From: Paenibacillus alba | Lineage (GTDB): Bacteria; Bacillota; Bacilli; Paenibacillales; NBRC-103111 | Direction of reading: 5' to 3' | Assembly (NCBI RefSeq): GCF_013204855.1 | Contig: NZ_JABMKZ010000009.1 | Coordinates: 124,001-188,000 of the forward strand | DNA length: 64,000 bases | Part shown: positions 1-8,542 of the stretch, piece after piece | How positions within the stretch are numbered: the first letter of the stretch is position 1 | Layout: each line of letters begins with the position of its first letter | Notes under the pieces: generated by a model | Databases searched by the model: none | The model's input: only the letters and a program-made list of their open reading frames with translations | Told to the model about the DNA's origin: nothing | Program-made: the position numbers and the translations under genes

Positions 1-2
1 TG

Positions 3-1040
3 GCACACGCCTACGTCTTACCACGAAGAGAACACAAAGGTTTCGGATTTGCACAAGGCATTGGTTTAACGTTCATGCTTGCGGTTGCCGCCAAATATTT
101 GGCCGAATCGCCATTTCTAAATATAATGGGACAGCTAGTAATAGCCATTTTACTCGGCATCCTCTGGAAGGCCATCATCGGCGTCCCCCGGCAGACCATT
201 ACAGGCGTATCGTTCTCAAGCAAAAAGCTTTTACGATATGGCATTATATTGCTGGGCATAAGATTGAATTTGCTAGATATCGTGCATGCCGGTCCAAAGG
301 TGCTGTCGATTGCCGTCATCAATATCGTTTTTACACTGGTTGTTGTTTATGCGCTTACGAAGATGTTCAAGGTAGAAAAGCGCTTGGGCATCTTGACGGC
401 CTGCGGCACGGCGATATGCGGTGCGGCTGCTGTTGTCGCAATATCCCCACAAATTAAGGCGAATGAGGAAGAGACCGCTGTAGCGGCAGCCACGGTTGCC
501 ATATTGGGGACACTGTTCACACTTGCTTACACGCTTCTTTATCCTGTACTGGGCTTGACGGCGCAAGGCTACGGTATTTTCTCGGGGGCAACGCTTCATG
601 AAGTTGCGCATGTCATTGCGGCTGCGGCTCCTGGCGGCAAAGCTGCGGTTGATTTAGCGGTCATCGTGAAATTAACGCGCGTTGCTCTCTTGGTACCGGT
701 CGCTATTGTGCTCGGCATCTGGACGAACCGGATGGAAAGAAAAGAGCGTGGCGAAGTGAAAAAGGCGAGCTGGAAATCGATTCCGATGCCGTGGTTTATC
801 GTTGGATTTCTTGCTATGAGCGGTGTCAACACATGGGGGATACTTCCCGCTGGCTTGACGACTCAGATCCTTGTAGCTGCTTACATGCTAATCGCCATGG
901 CGATGGTTGGTCTGGGACTGCAAGTTGATCTACTCACATTTCGCCGCATGGGGATGAAGTCGTTTGCTGCGGGGTTGGTGGGATCGGTATTGCTTTCGGT
1001 TTTGGGCTACGCTCTTGTTGTGTTTTTTGGATTGAAGTAG
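3..1040 (+). CDS. YeiH-family putative sulfate exporter-like membrane protein (5' partial)
   Basis: The reading frame is open from the window edge, so the true start lies upstream; the first ATG inside (75) falls within the first membrane segment and is unlikely to be the start. About 345 residues are visible, forming roughly ten hydrophobic helices. The pattern matches the conserved YeiH/YadS family (PF03601), annotated as putative sulfate exporters: a GIRLNLLDI segment after the second helices, the glycine/alanine-rich TACGTAICGAAAVVAISP helix, and the ATLHEVAHVIAA segment. Function in this family is only weakly established. A sulfatase operon lies 3 kb downstream, so a role in removing sulfate or a related anion is possible but unproven. 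It is not cotranscribed with that operon. Confidence 0.85.
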   Translation, partial: AHAYVLPRREHKGFGFAQGIGLTFMLAVAAKYLAESPFLNIMGQLVIAILLGILWKAIIGVPRQTITGVSFSSKKLLRYGIILLGIRLNLLDIVHAGPKVLSIAVINIVFTLVVVYALTKMFKVEKRLGILTACGTAICGAAAVVAISPQIKANEEETAVAAATVAILGTLFTLAYTLLYPVLGLTAQGYGIFSGATLHEVAHVIAAAAPGGKAAVDLAVIVKLTRVALLVPVAIVLGIWTNRMERKERGEVKKASWKSIPMPWFIVGFLAMSGVNTWGILPAGLTTQILVAAYMLIAMAMVGLGLQVDLLTFRRMGMKSFAAGLVGSVLLSVLGYALVVFFGLK

Positions 1041-1060
1041 CCTCCTACTGGTAAAATTAC

Positions 1061-1383
1061 GCCGAGCCTGCCAAAAAGGCAGGCTCAACAAGAAAAAAGT
1101 CCCCACCCCGCCCCGAGACGGCGAAAAAAGGCAGTCTCAGCGCGTAGAAGCAGCTTCCTCCCCGGAAAAGCAAGCCGAGCCTGCCCAAAAGGCAGGCTCA
1201 ACAGTAAAAAAGCCCCGCCCCCGCCCTGAGGCGGCGAAAAAGGCCGGCTCAGCTCGGAAAAGCAGCATCCCGGAAAAGCAAGCCGAGCCTGCCAAAAAGG
1301 CAGGCTCAACAAGAAAAAAGTCCCGCCCCCGCCCCGAGACGGCGAAAAAGGCAGTCTTAGCGCGTAGAAGCAGCTTCCTCCCC
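1061..1383. repeat. Three-copy GC-rich tandem repeat of about 110 bp
   Basis: Three consecutive copies begin at 1061, 1174 and 1282 (113, 108 and about 102 bp). Each opens with GCCGAGCCTGCC, an A-rich loop and GGCAGGCTC, so each can form a 9-bp perfect hairpin. Each then continues through a C-rich stretch to GGCGAAAAAGGC and AGCAGC. This fills the 354-base gap between the YeiH-like gene and the convergently oriented response regulator. No credible gene lies here. The hairpins may act as transcription barriers, but no clear U-run follows them on either strand. Confidence 0.85.
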
Positions 1384-1394
1384 ACAAACCAACA

Positions 1395-2081
1395 TCAAAG
1401 CTTCCTCATAACCTCAAAAATGCGCAAATCGTTAATCGTTTGAATCACTTTAGCGGCATCGGGCATTTGGAATTTTTTGAGAATGGAATTGATCTGTTTC
1501 TTGATCGTTTCATACTCAACGCAGCGTTCCTCGGCAATTTGCTTACGCTTTTTGCCTTCGCACAGGAGGCGGAGCACCTGCAGCTCGCTCGGAGTCAGCT
1601 CGGAGATGATCTGAATGATATTCAGCAAGCTGGCTTCTGCTTTTTTGACGCGAACAAATTCTTCTCTAATCTTCTCGGCGATCATCGGCCGGATCGGTGA
1701 TTCGTTCTTAAAAGCGGCCCGAACGGCTTCAATGACTTCTACATCTGAAGCGTTCTTCAGCAAGTAGTCCGTGATTCCCGTCTGAAAGGCGGCAAAGATG
1801 AAATTCTCATCCTTGTGAACGGTTAATACGATGATTTTGATATGAGGGTGCTTTTCGTGAATCTGCTTAGCTGCGTGAATTCCGGCATATTGACTTTCCA
1901 TCTCGATATCCATCAAAATGACATCGGGCTGATGCTGAGCAGCCAGCGTGACCGCCTCATTGCCAGATGAAGCGCGCGCGATGCACTCAAAATCTTTATG
2001 CCCAGAGAATGTCCTCTCTAGTCTTCTAATGTGGGCTTCCATGTCATCCGCAATGAGGATTCGCATTTGTAGTTGTGTCAT
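1395..2081 (-). CDS. NarL/FixJ-type response regulator
   Basis: About 228 residues: an N-terminal receiver domain (ILIADD acidic pocket, phospho-acceptor Asp in VILMDIEM, Thr in IVLTVHKD, Lys in DYLLKN), then a LuxR/NarL-type helix-turn-helix (LTPSELQVLRLLCEGKKRKQIAEE) at about residues 160-225. Three in-frame ATGs sit close together. The ATG at 2081 is chosen because AAAGGGG lies 9 bases ahead of it, while the one at 2087 is too close. It follows the histidine kinase gene on the minus strand with a gap of about 35 bases, so the two form a kinase-regulator operon. The pair diverges from the sugar-importer/sulfatase operon and probably controls it (inference). NarL-type regulators are unusual partners for such importers; the other two-component systems here use AraC-type regulators. 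Confidence 0.9.
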   Translation of the reverse strand: MTQLQMRILIADDMEAHIRRLERTFSGHKDFECIARASSGNEAVTLAAQHQPDVILMDIEMESQYAGIHAAKQIHEKHPHIKIIVLTVHKDENFIFAAFQTGITDYLLKNASDVEVIEAVRAAFKNESPIRPMIAEKIREEFVRVKKAEASLLNIIQIISELTPSELQVLRLLCEGKKRKQIAEERCVEYETIKKQINSILKKFQMPDAAKVIQTINDLRIFEVMRKL

Positions 2082-2116
2082 TCGCATGAACCCCTTTCTT
2101 TAGCATTCCATGAACA

Positions 2117-3592
2117 TTAGATAATCGGCAGGAATAGGGTGAATGTCGTTCCGAGACCTTCTTTGCTTTCCACCAGAATCTTGCCATCGTGGCCAAGTAC
2201 GATCTTGTGACAGTAAGACAAGCCGATCCCCCAGTTGTTTACGGAAGCTTTCGTCGTGAAAAACGGATCGAAGATAGCTTCTAAATTTTCCTCGGCTACG
2301 CCTGGGCCATTATCAGAAATGCGGATAAGCGCCCAGCCGTTCTGCTGATTCGTTTCTACAACGATGAGACCATCATCGCGATACTGCAACGATTCATTGG
2401 CATTGATCAGCAAGTTGTAAATGGCTTCCGTGAAATGGCTGTAATCGAGATAACAATTTGCGGGAACCGAGCTTGGTCGATAGTCGACTTGGCAGCGGTT
2501 GGATTGCTCCCGCAGCTGGAGCAGTGCTTGCTGTATAGGCAGCTCGATCGACATGGATTGAAGATTTAAATTCATGTTTTTTAATTTATCAGCGGCATCG
2601 TTAATGCTCGCAAGGGCTGTTTGCGATGATTTTAAAATAAGTTCAAGACTGTACACGGATTCGTTATCCGCTTGATGGCGATCTTTCAAATAAGCGGCCT
2701 CGGATTGAATCGCGATCAAGTGGTTTTTGAGCGCATGGGTGAAAGCCCGGGTGCCCAACGTTGCGGTGTCAATGCTTTTATTAATCTGGATATCGCGATT
2801 TTTGCGATAATTCTCAATGGAATTGAACTTGTAAACGATGAAGATCATCAGGATCAGTGTCAAATAAATCGCGTAGGGAAACACAGACAGCAGAATTGGC
2901 TGAGAACCAAGCGGAGGCTGCAAGTAGTTGTAATAGCCATCCAGGAATGTTGCTTTTACTAGTATTTTTGGTGCCCACGAGAAGATTAACAAGTGAATAA
3001 TCACAAGCGGGATGAATAGCAAAATATGATATAAGGTAAGATTTTTGATGAATCTAATTTTCGGATAATTCAAATAATAGTTCACTAACAGGCCAAATGC
3101 AACAAAAAGAAAGAGGTAGCGAAAGCTTTTAAATATAGCTTCAACCGCATTTAGGTACGGTAGACTATCATTCCAATTGGTTAAAGCGATGTGAAGAGTA
3201 GGATCATAATAAGCCGTTTGTACGATGAAAAAGGTCAGAACACCAATGTAGACGAATTGCTGTTTTCTGTGGCTGAGGCTCCTGGTGAAGGATACCGCAA
3301 AGCAAAGCAGCGAACAATAAAACAGGCTTACCCCCACATTCAGCATACGAATAAGCCAGTTTGGATTAAATTTGGTTAAGACAAGATAATTCCACGTACC
3401 TGGACTGAAATCAAAGAAACTATGAATGACGTTGAAATAGTAGTTGAACTTGCTCAAATACAGGGTGAAGGATACGAAAGAAAGTATCCAACCGATAATG
3501 ATGCCATACATGAAGCGGGTTGAGGCATTATTTAGTTTTTTGTAAGTAAATAAAATAGTAAAAATTAGCAGTAGAAGCGTAATGAAAAGCAT
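2117..3592 (-). CDS. Sensor histidine kinase with polytopic membrane sensor
   Basis: About 491 residues. The first half (to about residue 260) is a run of seven to nine hydrophobic helices without an obvious extracytoplasmic domain. Then comes a dimerisation region containing HALKNHLIAI, where one His is the likely phospho-acceptor, and a C-terminal HATPase domain with N box NLLINANES, G1 DNGPGV, F box FFTTK and G2 GIGLSYC. The ATG at 3592 is preferred, with GAAAGAAG upstream; a GTG at 3643 in frame would add 17 residues but has a weak ribosome site. It signals to the adjacent NarL-type regulator. A membrane-embedded sensor without the usual Cache loop suggests that it senses a lipid-soluble ligand, a membrane state or a transporter partner (inference). 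Confidence 0.88.
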   Translation of the reverse strand: MLFITLLLLIFTILFTYKKLNNASTRFMYGIIIGWILSFVSFTLYLSKFNYYFNVIHSFFDFSPGTWNYLVLTKFNPNWLIRMLNVGVSLFYCSLLCFAVSFTRSLSHRKQQFVYIGVLTFFIVQTAYYDPTLHIALTNWNDSLPYLNAVEAIFKSFRYLFLFVAFGLLVNYYLNYPKIRFIKNLTLYHILLFIPLVIIHLLIFSWAPKILVKATFLDGYYNYLQPPLGSQPILLSVFPYAIYLTLILMIFIVYKFNSIENYRKNRDIQINKSIDTATLGTRAFTHALKNHLIAIQSEAAYLKDRHQADNESVYSLELILKSSQTALASINDAADKLKNMNLNLQSMSIELPIQQALLQLREQSNRCQVDYRPSSVPANCYLDYSHFTEAIYNLLINANESLQYRDDGLIVVETNQQNGWALIRISDNGPGVAEENLEAIFDPFFTTKASVNNWGIGLSYCHKIVLGHDGKILVESKEGLGTTFTLFLPII

Positions 3593-3667
3593 AGGAATCA
3601 CTTCTTTCTCTTTGGCCAAAAAAAGGGGGAATAAAACTTTCACCTGTCGATGGACTTTGAATCTACG

Positions 3668-3696
3668 TATAATTCAAAATATAGAAAACGCATTCA
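3668..3696 (+). promoter_or_regulatory. Putative -10 box and cre site ahead of importer A
   Basis: TATAAT at 3668-3673 lacks a good -35 hexamer at proper spacing, as expected for an activator-dependent promoter. Just downstream, AGAAAACGCATTCA (3683-3696) matches the CcpA cre consensus TGNAANCGNWNNCA except at the first base, a position suited to catabolite repression. Confidence 0.5.
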
Positions 3697-3725
3697 AATC
3701 ATATCAAAAAAAGGGTGATAGTCAA

Positions 3726-5045
3726 ATGAAAAAAAGTTGGAGTATGGTGGTAACGGGCTCAGTGCTTGTAGGTTTGCTTGCCGGATGTGGTTCCACACAG
3801 CAAACGACTGGCGATAAAAATACGGCTTCGCCAGAGGCGAAAACCGCACAGGTTAACCTGAAGGCTACAGTATTAACGGACGATTTGGAAACATTCAAAA
3901 CCGCCTATGCTGAGTTTAGTAAAGAGAATCCAACGATCCAAGTACAATTTGAAACCGTTCCTCAGGCTCAATACTATGAGAAACTTCGTCTGCAACTGTC
4001 ATCCGGAGAAGACATTGATTTGTTCGGCGGCAATATGGATGTTTTCTTGGATACAGGCATCTTAGAGCCATTGGATGATTATATCAAAAAAGGGAATGTT
4101 GACGTTTCCGGATATGGTCCGCTTTATGACTCGTTGAAAGTTAACGATAAAGTTTTTGGTCTTCCTTACCGCAAGTCCAACTGGATGTTGTTTTATAACA
4201 AAACACTGTTTGATCAAGCGAGCGTTCCTTATCCGAAAGCAGATATGACTTGGAATGAATTCCGGGAGCTCGCGAAGAAAATGACGAAGGGCGAGGGCGC
4301 GAACAAAGTATATGGTGCGTTCCTGCATCCATGGGCGCAAACCTGGTATATGCAAGGCGTTCAAACCGGCGCTTCGATTATCGATAAGGATTTAACCCCC
4401 TTCAAGAAAGGGCTTCAATTCCGCATGGATATGGAAAAAGACGGCTCGATCATGGGCTGGGCGGAGCAAATTACGACTTCCGCACATTATAATTCGGCTT
4501 TCCAAAAGGGCAACGTTGCCATGAATCTGATTGGTGACTGGCATGTCGCACAGCTCAGACAAGCGGAAACGGAGAAGAAAATCAGCTTCGATTGGGATGT
4601 CGTTCCAGTTCCGCATCCAGATGGCGTGGCGGCGAACACAAGTCTGGCAACACCCGTGTCGTTAATGATGAACAAAAACTCCAAACACAAAGAAGAAGCG
4701 TTTAAGGTCATTCAATTCATGACGGGAGCCAAAGGCGCGAAGCAATTCGCAGCCAAAGGATTCTTGACAGGCTATATCAATGACGATATCCGTAAAACGT
4801 ATATCGGTGATGGCAGCATGAAGCCTAAAAACATTCACTATTTCGTGGAACAAAAGGAATATCCGGAATATCCGTTCTTGCCAGGCGTGAAAAATATTCT
4901 GGTCAACAACGTGTATAAGCAAGAAGGGGAAATGGCTTTGACCAACGCGCAGACGGTGGATCAGGCAATTTCCAAAATTGCCCAACGTGTAGAAAAGGAA
5001 TGGGCAGATAAATACGCGAAGGATTTCAAAGCAGGCAAGAAGTAA
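3726..5045 (+). CDS. Sugar ABC transporter solute-binding lipoprotein (importer A)
   Basis: About 439 residues. It has a lipoprotein signal with lipobox LLAGC near residue 20, followed by a Ser/Thr-rich linker and a family-1 extracellular solute-binding fold (VNLKATVLTDDLETFKTAYAEF at the start of the mature domain, GDWHVAQLR, an ATPVSLMMNKNSKHKEEAFKVIQFM segment typical of CUT1 binding proteins). The ATG at 3726 follows AAGGGTGA. It is anchored outside the cell and delivers an oligosaccharide to the two permeases encoded next. The sulfatase at the operon end suggests a sulfated saccharide ligand (inference). The gene diverges from the kinase/regulator pair. Confidence 0.92.
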   Translation: MKKSWSMVVTGSVLVGLLAGCGSTQQTTGDKNTASPEAKTAQVNLKATVLTDDLETFKTAYAEFSKENPTIQVQFETVPQAQYYEKLRLQLSSGEDIDLFGGNMDVFLDTGILEPLDDYIKKGNVDVSGYGPLYDSLKVNDKVFGLPYRKSNWMLFYNKTLFDQASVPYPKADMTWNEFRELAKKMTKGEGANKVYGAFLHPWAQTWYMQGVQTGASIIDKDLTPFKKGLQFRMDMEKDGSIMGWAEQITTSAHYNSAFQKGNVAMNLIGDWHVAQLRQAETEKKISFDWDVVPVPHPDGVAANTSLATPVSLMMNKNSKHKEEAFKVIQFMTGAKGAKQFAAKGFLTGYINDDIRKTYIGDGSMKPKNIHYFVEQKEYPEYPFLPGVKNILVNNVYKQEGEMALTNAQTVDQAISKIAQRVEKEWADKYAKDFKAGKK

Positions 5046-5063
5046 AAGACATGAATGAGACGG

Positions 5064-5093
5064 TCGAGCTTCGCCGAAGTTGGCGAAGCTCGA
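5064..5093 (+). other. Intercistronic hairpin after the binding-protein gene
   Basis: A perfect 12-bp inverted repeat (TCGAGCTTCGCC and its complement) with a 6-base loop lies between the binding-protein stop at 5045 and the permease ribosome site at 5104. There is no U-run, so it is more likely an mRNA-stabilising or attenuating element than a full terminator. Its presence argues against a permease start at 5051, which would translate through it. Confidence 0.75.
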
Positions 5094-5116
5094 TTGCTTC
5101 CATAGGGGTGAAGCAT

Positions 5117-6007
5117 ATGAGAGAAACGGGCAAAGAAGTACGGCGCAATCGGTTCATCGGTTACACATTTTTGCTTCCGAATATCATTGGATTTTTATTA
5201 TTTATTTGCTTTCCGGTAGGCGCATCTTTTCTCATGAGTTTTACGGAATGGAATGGCTTTGGCGACATCCAATTCACTGGATTATCGAATTATGTGCGTT
5301 TATGGAGTGACGAAACGTTCCGCATCTCGCTACTCAACAGTTTAATCATGACGGGCGTATCCGTACCGGTTACGTTATTACTCGCGATCTTGGCAGCTGT
5401 TGCCCTCAATAAAGGATTGAGAGGCATTAAAATATTTCGTACCGCCATCTTTCTGCCTCACATAACAGCTACGATAGCCGTAGCCGTCGTATGGCAGCTT
5501 CTCTACAACCCAACTATGGGGCCGATTAACGGCATGCTGCGCAGCTTGGGGGTCGATCATCCGCCCACATGGCTAGCCTCCACGCATTGGGCGCTTATCT
5601 CGGTTATTATCGTCAGCATTTGGCATTCCATCGGTTACTATATGGTGCTGTATTTAGCTGGATTGCAGGGAATTCCGAAGGATCTCTATGAAGCAGCGGA
5701 AATCGATGGCGCAGGGAAGGTATCGCAATTCCGCAAGATTACGGTGCCGATGCTGTCGCCGGTTATTTTCTTCACCATCATTATGGGAATTATTAATTCG
5801 TTCAAAGTATTTGATCTTGTGTTCGTTTTGACCAAAGGCGGTCCGGGACGCTCGACGCATATGCTGGTCTATGATATTTATTATACGGCATTCCAAAGAT
5901 TCGAATACGGATATGCCTCTGCGATGGCTTACGTGCTTTTTGCCATCATCCTTGTTATTACGCTGATTCAATTTAGAGGACAGAAACGTTGGGTGAACTA
6001 TTCCTAA
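5117..6007 (+). CDS. Sugar ABC transporter permease (UgpA/MalF type, importer A)
   Basis: About 296 residues with six predicted membrane helices. The cytoplasmic EAA loop (EAAEIDGAGKVSQFRKITVPML), which docks to the ATPase, lies near residue 200. The start at 5117 is chosen because AGGGGTG lies 6 bases upstream; an earlier ATG at 5051 would translate through the strong hairpin at 5064-5093. It is the second gene of the importer A operon. No ATPase gene is present, so an MsmX-like shared ATPase is presumed. Confidence 0.92.
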   Translation: MRETGKEVRRNRFIGYTFLLPNIIGFLLFICFPVGASFLMSFTEWNGFGDIQFTGLSNYVRLWSDETFRISLLNSLIMTGVSVPVTLLLAILAAVALNKGLRGIKIFRTAIFLPHITATIAVAVVWQLLYNPTMGPINGMLRSLGVDHPPTWLASTHWALISVIIVSIWHSIGYYMVLYLAGLQGIPKDLYEAAEIDGAGKVSQFRKITVPMLSPVIFFTIIMGIINSFKVFDLVFVLTKGGPGRSTHMLVYDIYYTAFQRFEYGYASAMAYVLFAIILVITLIQFRGQKRWVNYS

Positions 6008-6041
6008 CGAGTTTAGCGGGTTAGAGAAAGGAGAAGCCGAC

Positions 6042-6920
6042 TTGAATACAATCGTAGAACCTAGGAAGACATCCATCAACCTACCGAAACGTTTGCCTAC
6101 TGGGGCATGGGTTAGAAAAATAGCTTTGTATGCGATCGTAATCGCGATCTCTTTGTCCATGATTGTTCCCTTCCTCTGGATGCTCTCTGCCTCCGTGAAA
6201 TCGGAAGCGGAGATATTCGGATTCCCGATTCAGTGGATACCCAGCCATTTCTACTGGTCCAATTATACGAAGGTGTGGACGCAGCTGCCTTTCTTTACGT
6301 ACTATTTGAATACAATCAAAATTGCGCTTTTGACCACCTTACTGCAAATTATTACATGTTCCACAGCCGCTTATGCGTTCGCCAAAGTGAAATTCCCGGA
6401 ACGGGATAAGTTGTTTTTCCTCTATGTCGCGACGATGATGGTGCCTTATCAGGTCATGATGATTCCCCAGTTCATGCTCATGAAGAAGCTGGGTTTAATG
6501 GATTCACACTGGGCATTAATCCTGCTGGGAGCTTTCAGCCCGTTTGGGGTATTCTTGTTCAGACAGTTTTTTATGTCCATTCCAGAGGAGCTCTCGGAAG
6601 CGGCCAGAATTGATGGCTTGGGTGAGTTTGGTATTTATTCCCGCATTATTTTGCCGTTGATCCGACCCGCTATTGCGAGTTTAACCATTTTTACGTTCAT
6701 GCATGCATGGAACGATTTCCTCGGGCCGTTAATTTATTTGAACTCGGATCGGTTGTTTACGCTTCAGCTTGGTATGCAGCATTTTCAATCGGAACATGCC
6801 ACCGAATACGGACCGTTAATGGCAGCAGCCGTTTGTGCGATTGTGCCAACGATCCTTATTTACTTCATGGCCCAGGACCATTTCGTGGAAGGAATATCCG
6901 CTGGTGCGGTTAAAGGGTGA
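6042..6920 (+). CDS. Sugar ABC transporter permease (UgpE/MalG type, importer A)
   Basis: About 292 residues with a cytoplasmic N-terminus of about 25 residues, six membrane helices and the EAA loop EAARIDGLGEFGIYSRIILPL around residue 190. The start is a TTG codon at 6042 with AAAGGAG eight bases upstream; no ATG gives a better fit. The carboxyl end (VEGISAGAVKG) is the usual ending for MalG-type permeases. It lies 34 bases after the first permease and 7 bases before the sulfatase, so all four genes form one operon. Confidence 0.92.
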   Translation: MNTIVEPRKTSINLPKRLPTGAWVRKIALYAIVIAISLSMIVPFLWMLSASVKSEAEIFGFPIQWIPSHFYWSNYTKVWTQLPFFTYYLNTIKIALLTTLLQIITCSTAAYAFAKVKFPERDKLFFLYVATMMVPYQVMMIPQFMLMKKLGLMDSHWALILLGAFSPFGVFLFRQFFMSIPEELSEAARIDGLGEFGIYSRIILPLIRPAIASLTIFTFMHAWNDFLGPLIYLNSDRLFTLQLGMQHFQSEHATEYGPLMAAAVCAIVPTILIYFMAQDHFVEGISAGAVKG

Positions 6921-6927
6921 GTCAGAC

Positions 6928-8334
6928 ATGAAGCCAAATATCATTTATATTTTCGCTGATCAGTGGAGGAAGCAGGCCGTTGGTTTCATGGGCCAAGATC
7001 CTGTGATGACCCCGCATATAGACCGCTTTGCGGAAGAGAGCTTGGTTTTCAACCATGCACTCTCATGTACACCTTTATGCTCCCCGCACCGAGCTGCATT
7101 AATGACCGGCAAGTATCCGCAATCGACGGGGGTATACACGAATTGCAAAATCGGTGCGGATGTCATGCTGAGTCCAGACGAGGTCTGCATCGGGGATGCG
7201 CTGAAATCAGCGGGTTACGAGACGGGCTATATCGGCAAATGGCATCTGGATCTGCCAGAGCAAAATCTCAGCCCAGAGCCTGTGTCCGGTGCGCGGGATT
7301 GGGATGCGTACACACCGCCAGGTGCGAAGCGACACGGTTTTGATTTCTGGTACTCCTATGGAGCCTATGACGATCACATGGAACCGCATTATTGGAAAGA
7401 CACACCGGATATGATAGAGGTCAACCAATGGTCGCTTGAGCATGAAACGGATGTCGCACTTGATTATATACGATCCAAAGGGAGCGGCAGCGAGCCATTT
7501 GCCTTGTTTGTTTCCTGGAATCCACCCCATAGTCCATTCGAGCTTGTCCCTGAGAAATACAAGCAGCTTTACACGGGAAGAGAGCTGAAGTTGCGTCCCA
7601 ATGTGCGTGCAGAGCATCTTGCTGCGCACACGGGTGAGCCATTTGAAAGCGGAGATGAAGCGCTGCAGCGGTATACAAGTGATTATTTTGCGGCCGTAAC
7701 CGGAATGGATGAGCAGTTCGGCCGCATCATGCAGGAAGTCCAGCAGCTCGGAATTGCTGAGAACACATTGATCGTGCTTACCTCGGATCATGGGGAATTA
7801 ATGGGCTCGCACGGTTTCATGGCCAAGCATTCCTGGCATGAAGAATCCATAGCGATACCTTGTCTGATGAACTGGGCGGGCACGATTGAGAAGGGACGCA
7901 CGAATCTGCTTTTTAACAGTGTGGATATTATGCCTACATTGCTTGGTCTTGCTGGTATTCCCGTTCCTTCCACAGCGGAGGGACTGGATTTGTCAGGCGA
8001 CATTTTGGGGAAAAGTCAGACGGAGGTCTCTTCCGCTTTTATCTGTGCATTTCCTGGACGGAAAGATACGATTGAGCAGTACGCTGCCTGTGGTTTGGAC
8101 AATCGGCTATTTGGCTGGCGAGGCCTTCGTACAGAACGTTATACGTATGTCGTGCATAAAGGATATGTGCCTGGAGCTGAGCCGCAGCGTCTTCTGTATG
8201 ATCATGAACAAGATCCGTATCAGTTAAATCCACGCATCATCACGGAATGTCAGGAAGATGAGCTGCTGCTTTCATTGGAAGAAGAGCTAAAGAGTTGGTT
8301 AACACGTACAGGTGACGCATTCGAACTGTCATGA
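6928..8334 (+). CDS. Type I sulfatase, cytoplasmic
   Basis: About 468 residues of the alkaline phosphatase-like sulfatase family. N-terminal metal site residue Asp11 (IYIFADQW) is present. The formylglycine signature C-x-P-x-R is seen as Cys51-Ser-Pro-His-Arg55, so Cys51 should be converted to formylglycine. A second metal site follows (LTSDHGELMGSHG). The protein hydrolyses sulfate esters, probably of an imported sugar. There is no signal peptide, so it acts inside the cell, unlike most polysaccharide sulfatases. The start at 6928 follows AAGGGTGA. It is the last gene of the importer A operon. An arylsulfatase or choline-sulfatase role cannot be excluded from sequence alone. Confidence 0.9.
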   Translation: MKPNIIYIFADQWRKQAVGFMGQDPVMTPHIDRFAEESLVFNHALSCTPLCSPHRAALMTGKYPQSTGVYTNCKIGADVMLSPDEVCIGDALKSAGYETGYIGKWHLDLPEQNLSPEPVSGARDWDAYTPPGAKRHGFDFWYSYGAYDDHMEPHYWKDTPDMIEVNQWSLEHETDVALDYIRSKGSGSEPFALFVSWNPPHSPFELVPEKYKQLYTGRELKLRPNVRAEHLAAHTGEPFESGDEALQRYTSDYFAAVTGMDEQFGRIMQEVQQLGIAENTLIVLTSDHGELMGSHGFMAKHSWHEESIAIPCLMNWAGTIEKGRTNLLFNSVDIMPTLLGLAGIPVPSTAEGLDLSGDILGKSQTEVSSAFICAFPGRKDTIEQYAACGLDNRLFGWRGLRTERYTYVVHKGYVPGAEPQRLLYDHEQDPYQLNPRIITECQEDELLLSLEEELKSWLTRTGDAFELS

Positions 8335-8359
8335 GCTCTCGTTCGTATTGCGAATATAT

Positions 8360-8407
8360 AAAGTCTAGTTAGAGGAACAGTAACTCGTTCTTCTTGCTAG
8401 ACTTTTT
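8360..8407 (+). terminator. Terminator after the sulfatase operon
   Basis: AAAGTCTAG (8360-8368) pairs with CTAGACTTT (8397-8405), the stem is extended by inner pairing of AGAGGAAC with GTTCTTCT, and a T-run follows. It closes the importer A operon. Confidence 0.8.
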
Positions 8408-8475
8408 CTGTTTTCTCATATTTATGTGCTGACGACGGCATAATAGATAAAAATATTTATGATTAACTTATAAAA

Positions 8476-8493
8476 TCATAATTTGTATTATGA
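8476..8493. promoter_or_regulatory. Inverted repeat, candidate operator for the MFS gene
   Basis: A perfect 7-4-7 inverted repeat, TCATAAT-ttgt-ATTATGA, lies 50 bases ahead of the exporter start. Its size suits a MarR- or TetR-type repressor, or the LysR regulator encoded downstream. The binding protein is unknown. Confidence 0.45.
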
Positions 8494-8542
8494 ATGGTCT
8501 GAACTTACACTAGGGTTGTACAAAAAGTAAGGAGGGAGCTTC

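Noticed and set aside
1085..1387. Open frames on the minus strand across the tandem repeat
   Set aside because: They only reflect the GC-rich repeat; the proteins are internally repetitive, have no ribosome site and no family resemblance.
5051..5116. Earlier ATG start for the first permease of importer A
   Set aside because: It would place a perfect 12-bp hairpin inside the coding region and lacks a ribosome site; ATG 5117 has AGGGGTG at good spacing.
7207..7791. Minus-strand open frame opposite the sulfatase
   Set aside because: Antisense shadow with no start signals; the sulfatase frame has intact catalytic motifs throughout.
6928..8334. Phosphodiesterase or phosphoglycerate mutase-like enzyme instead of sulfatase
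   Set aside because: The C-S-P-H-R signature in the correct position after the first metal site is diagnostic of type I sulfatases.
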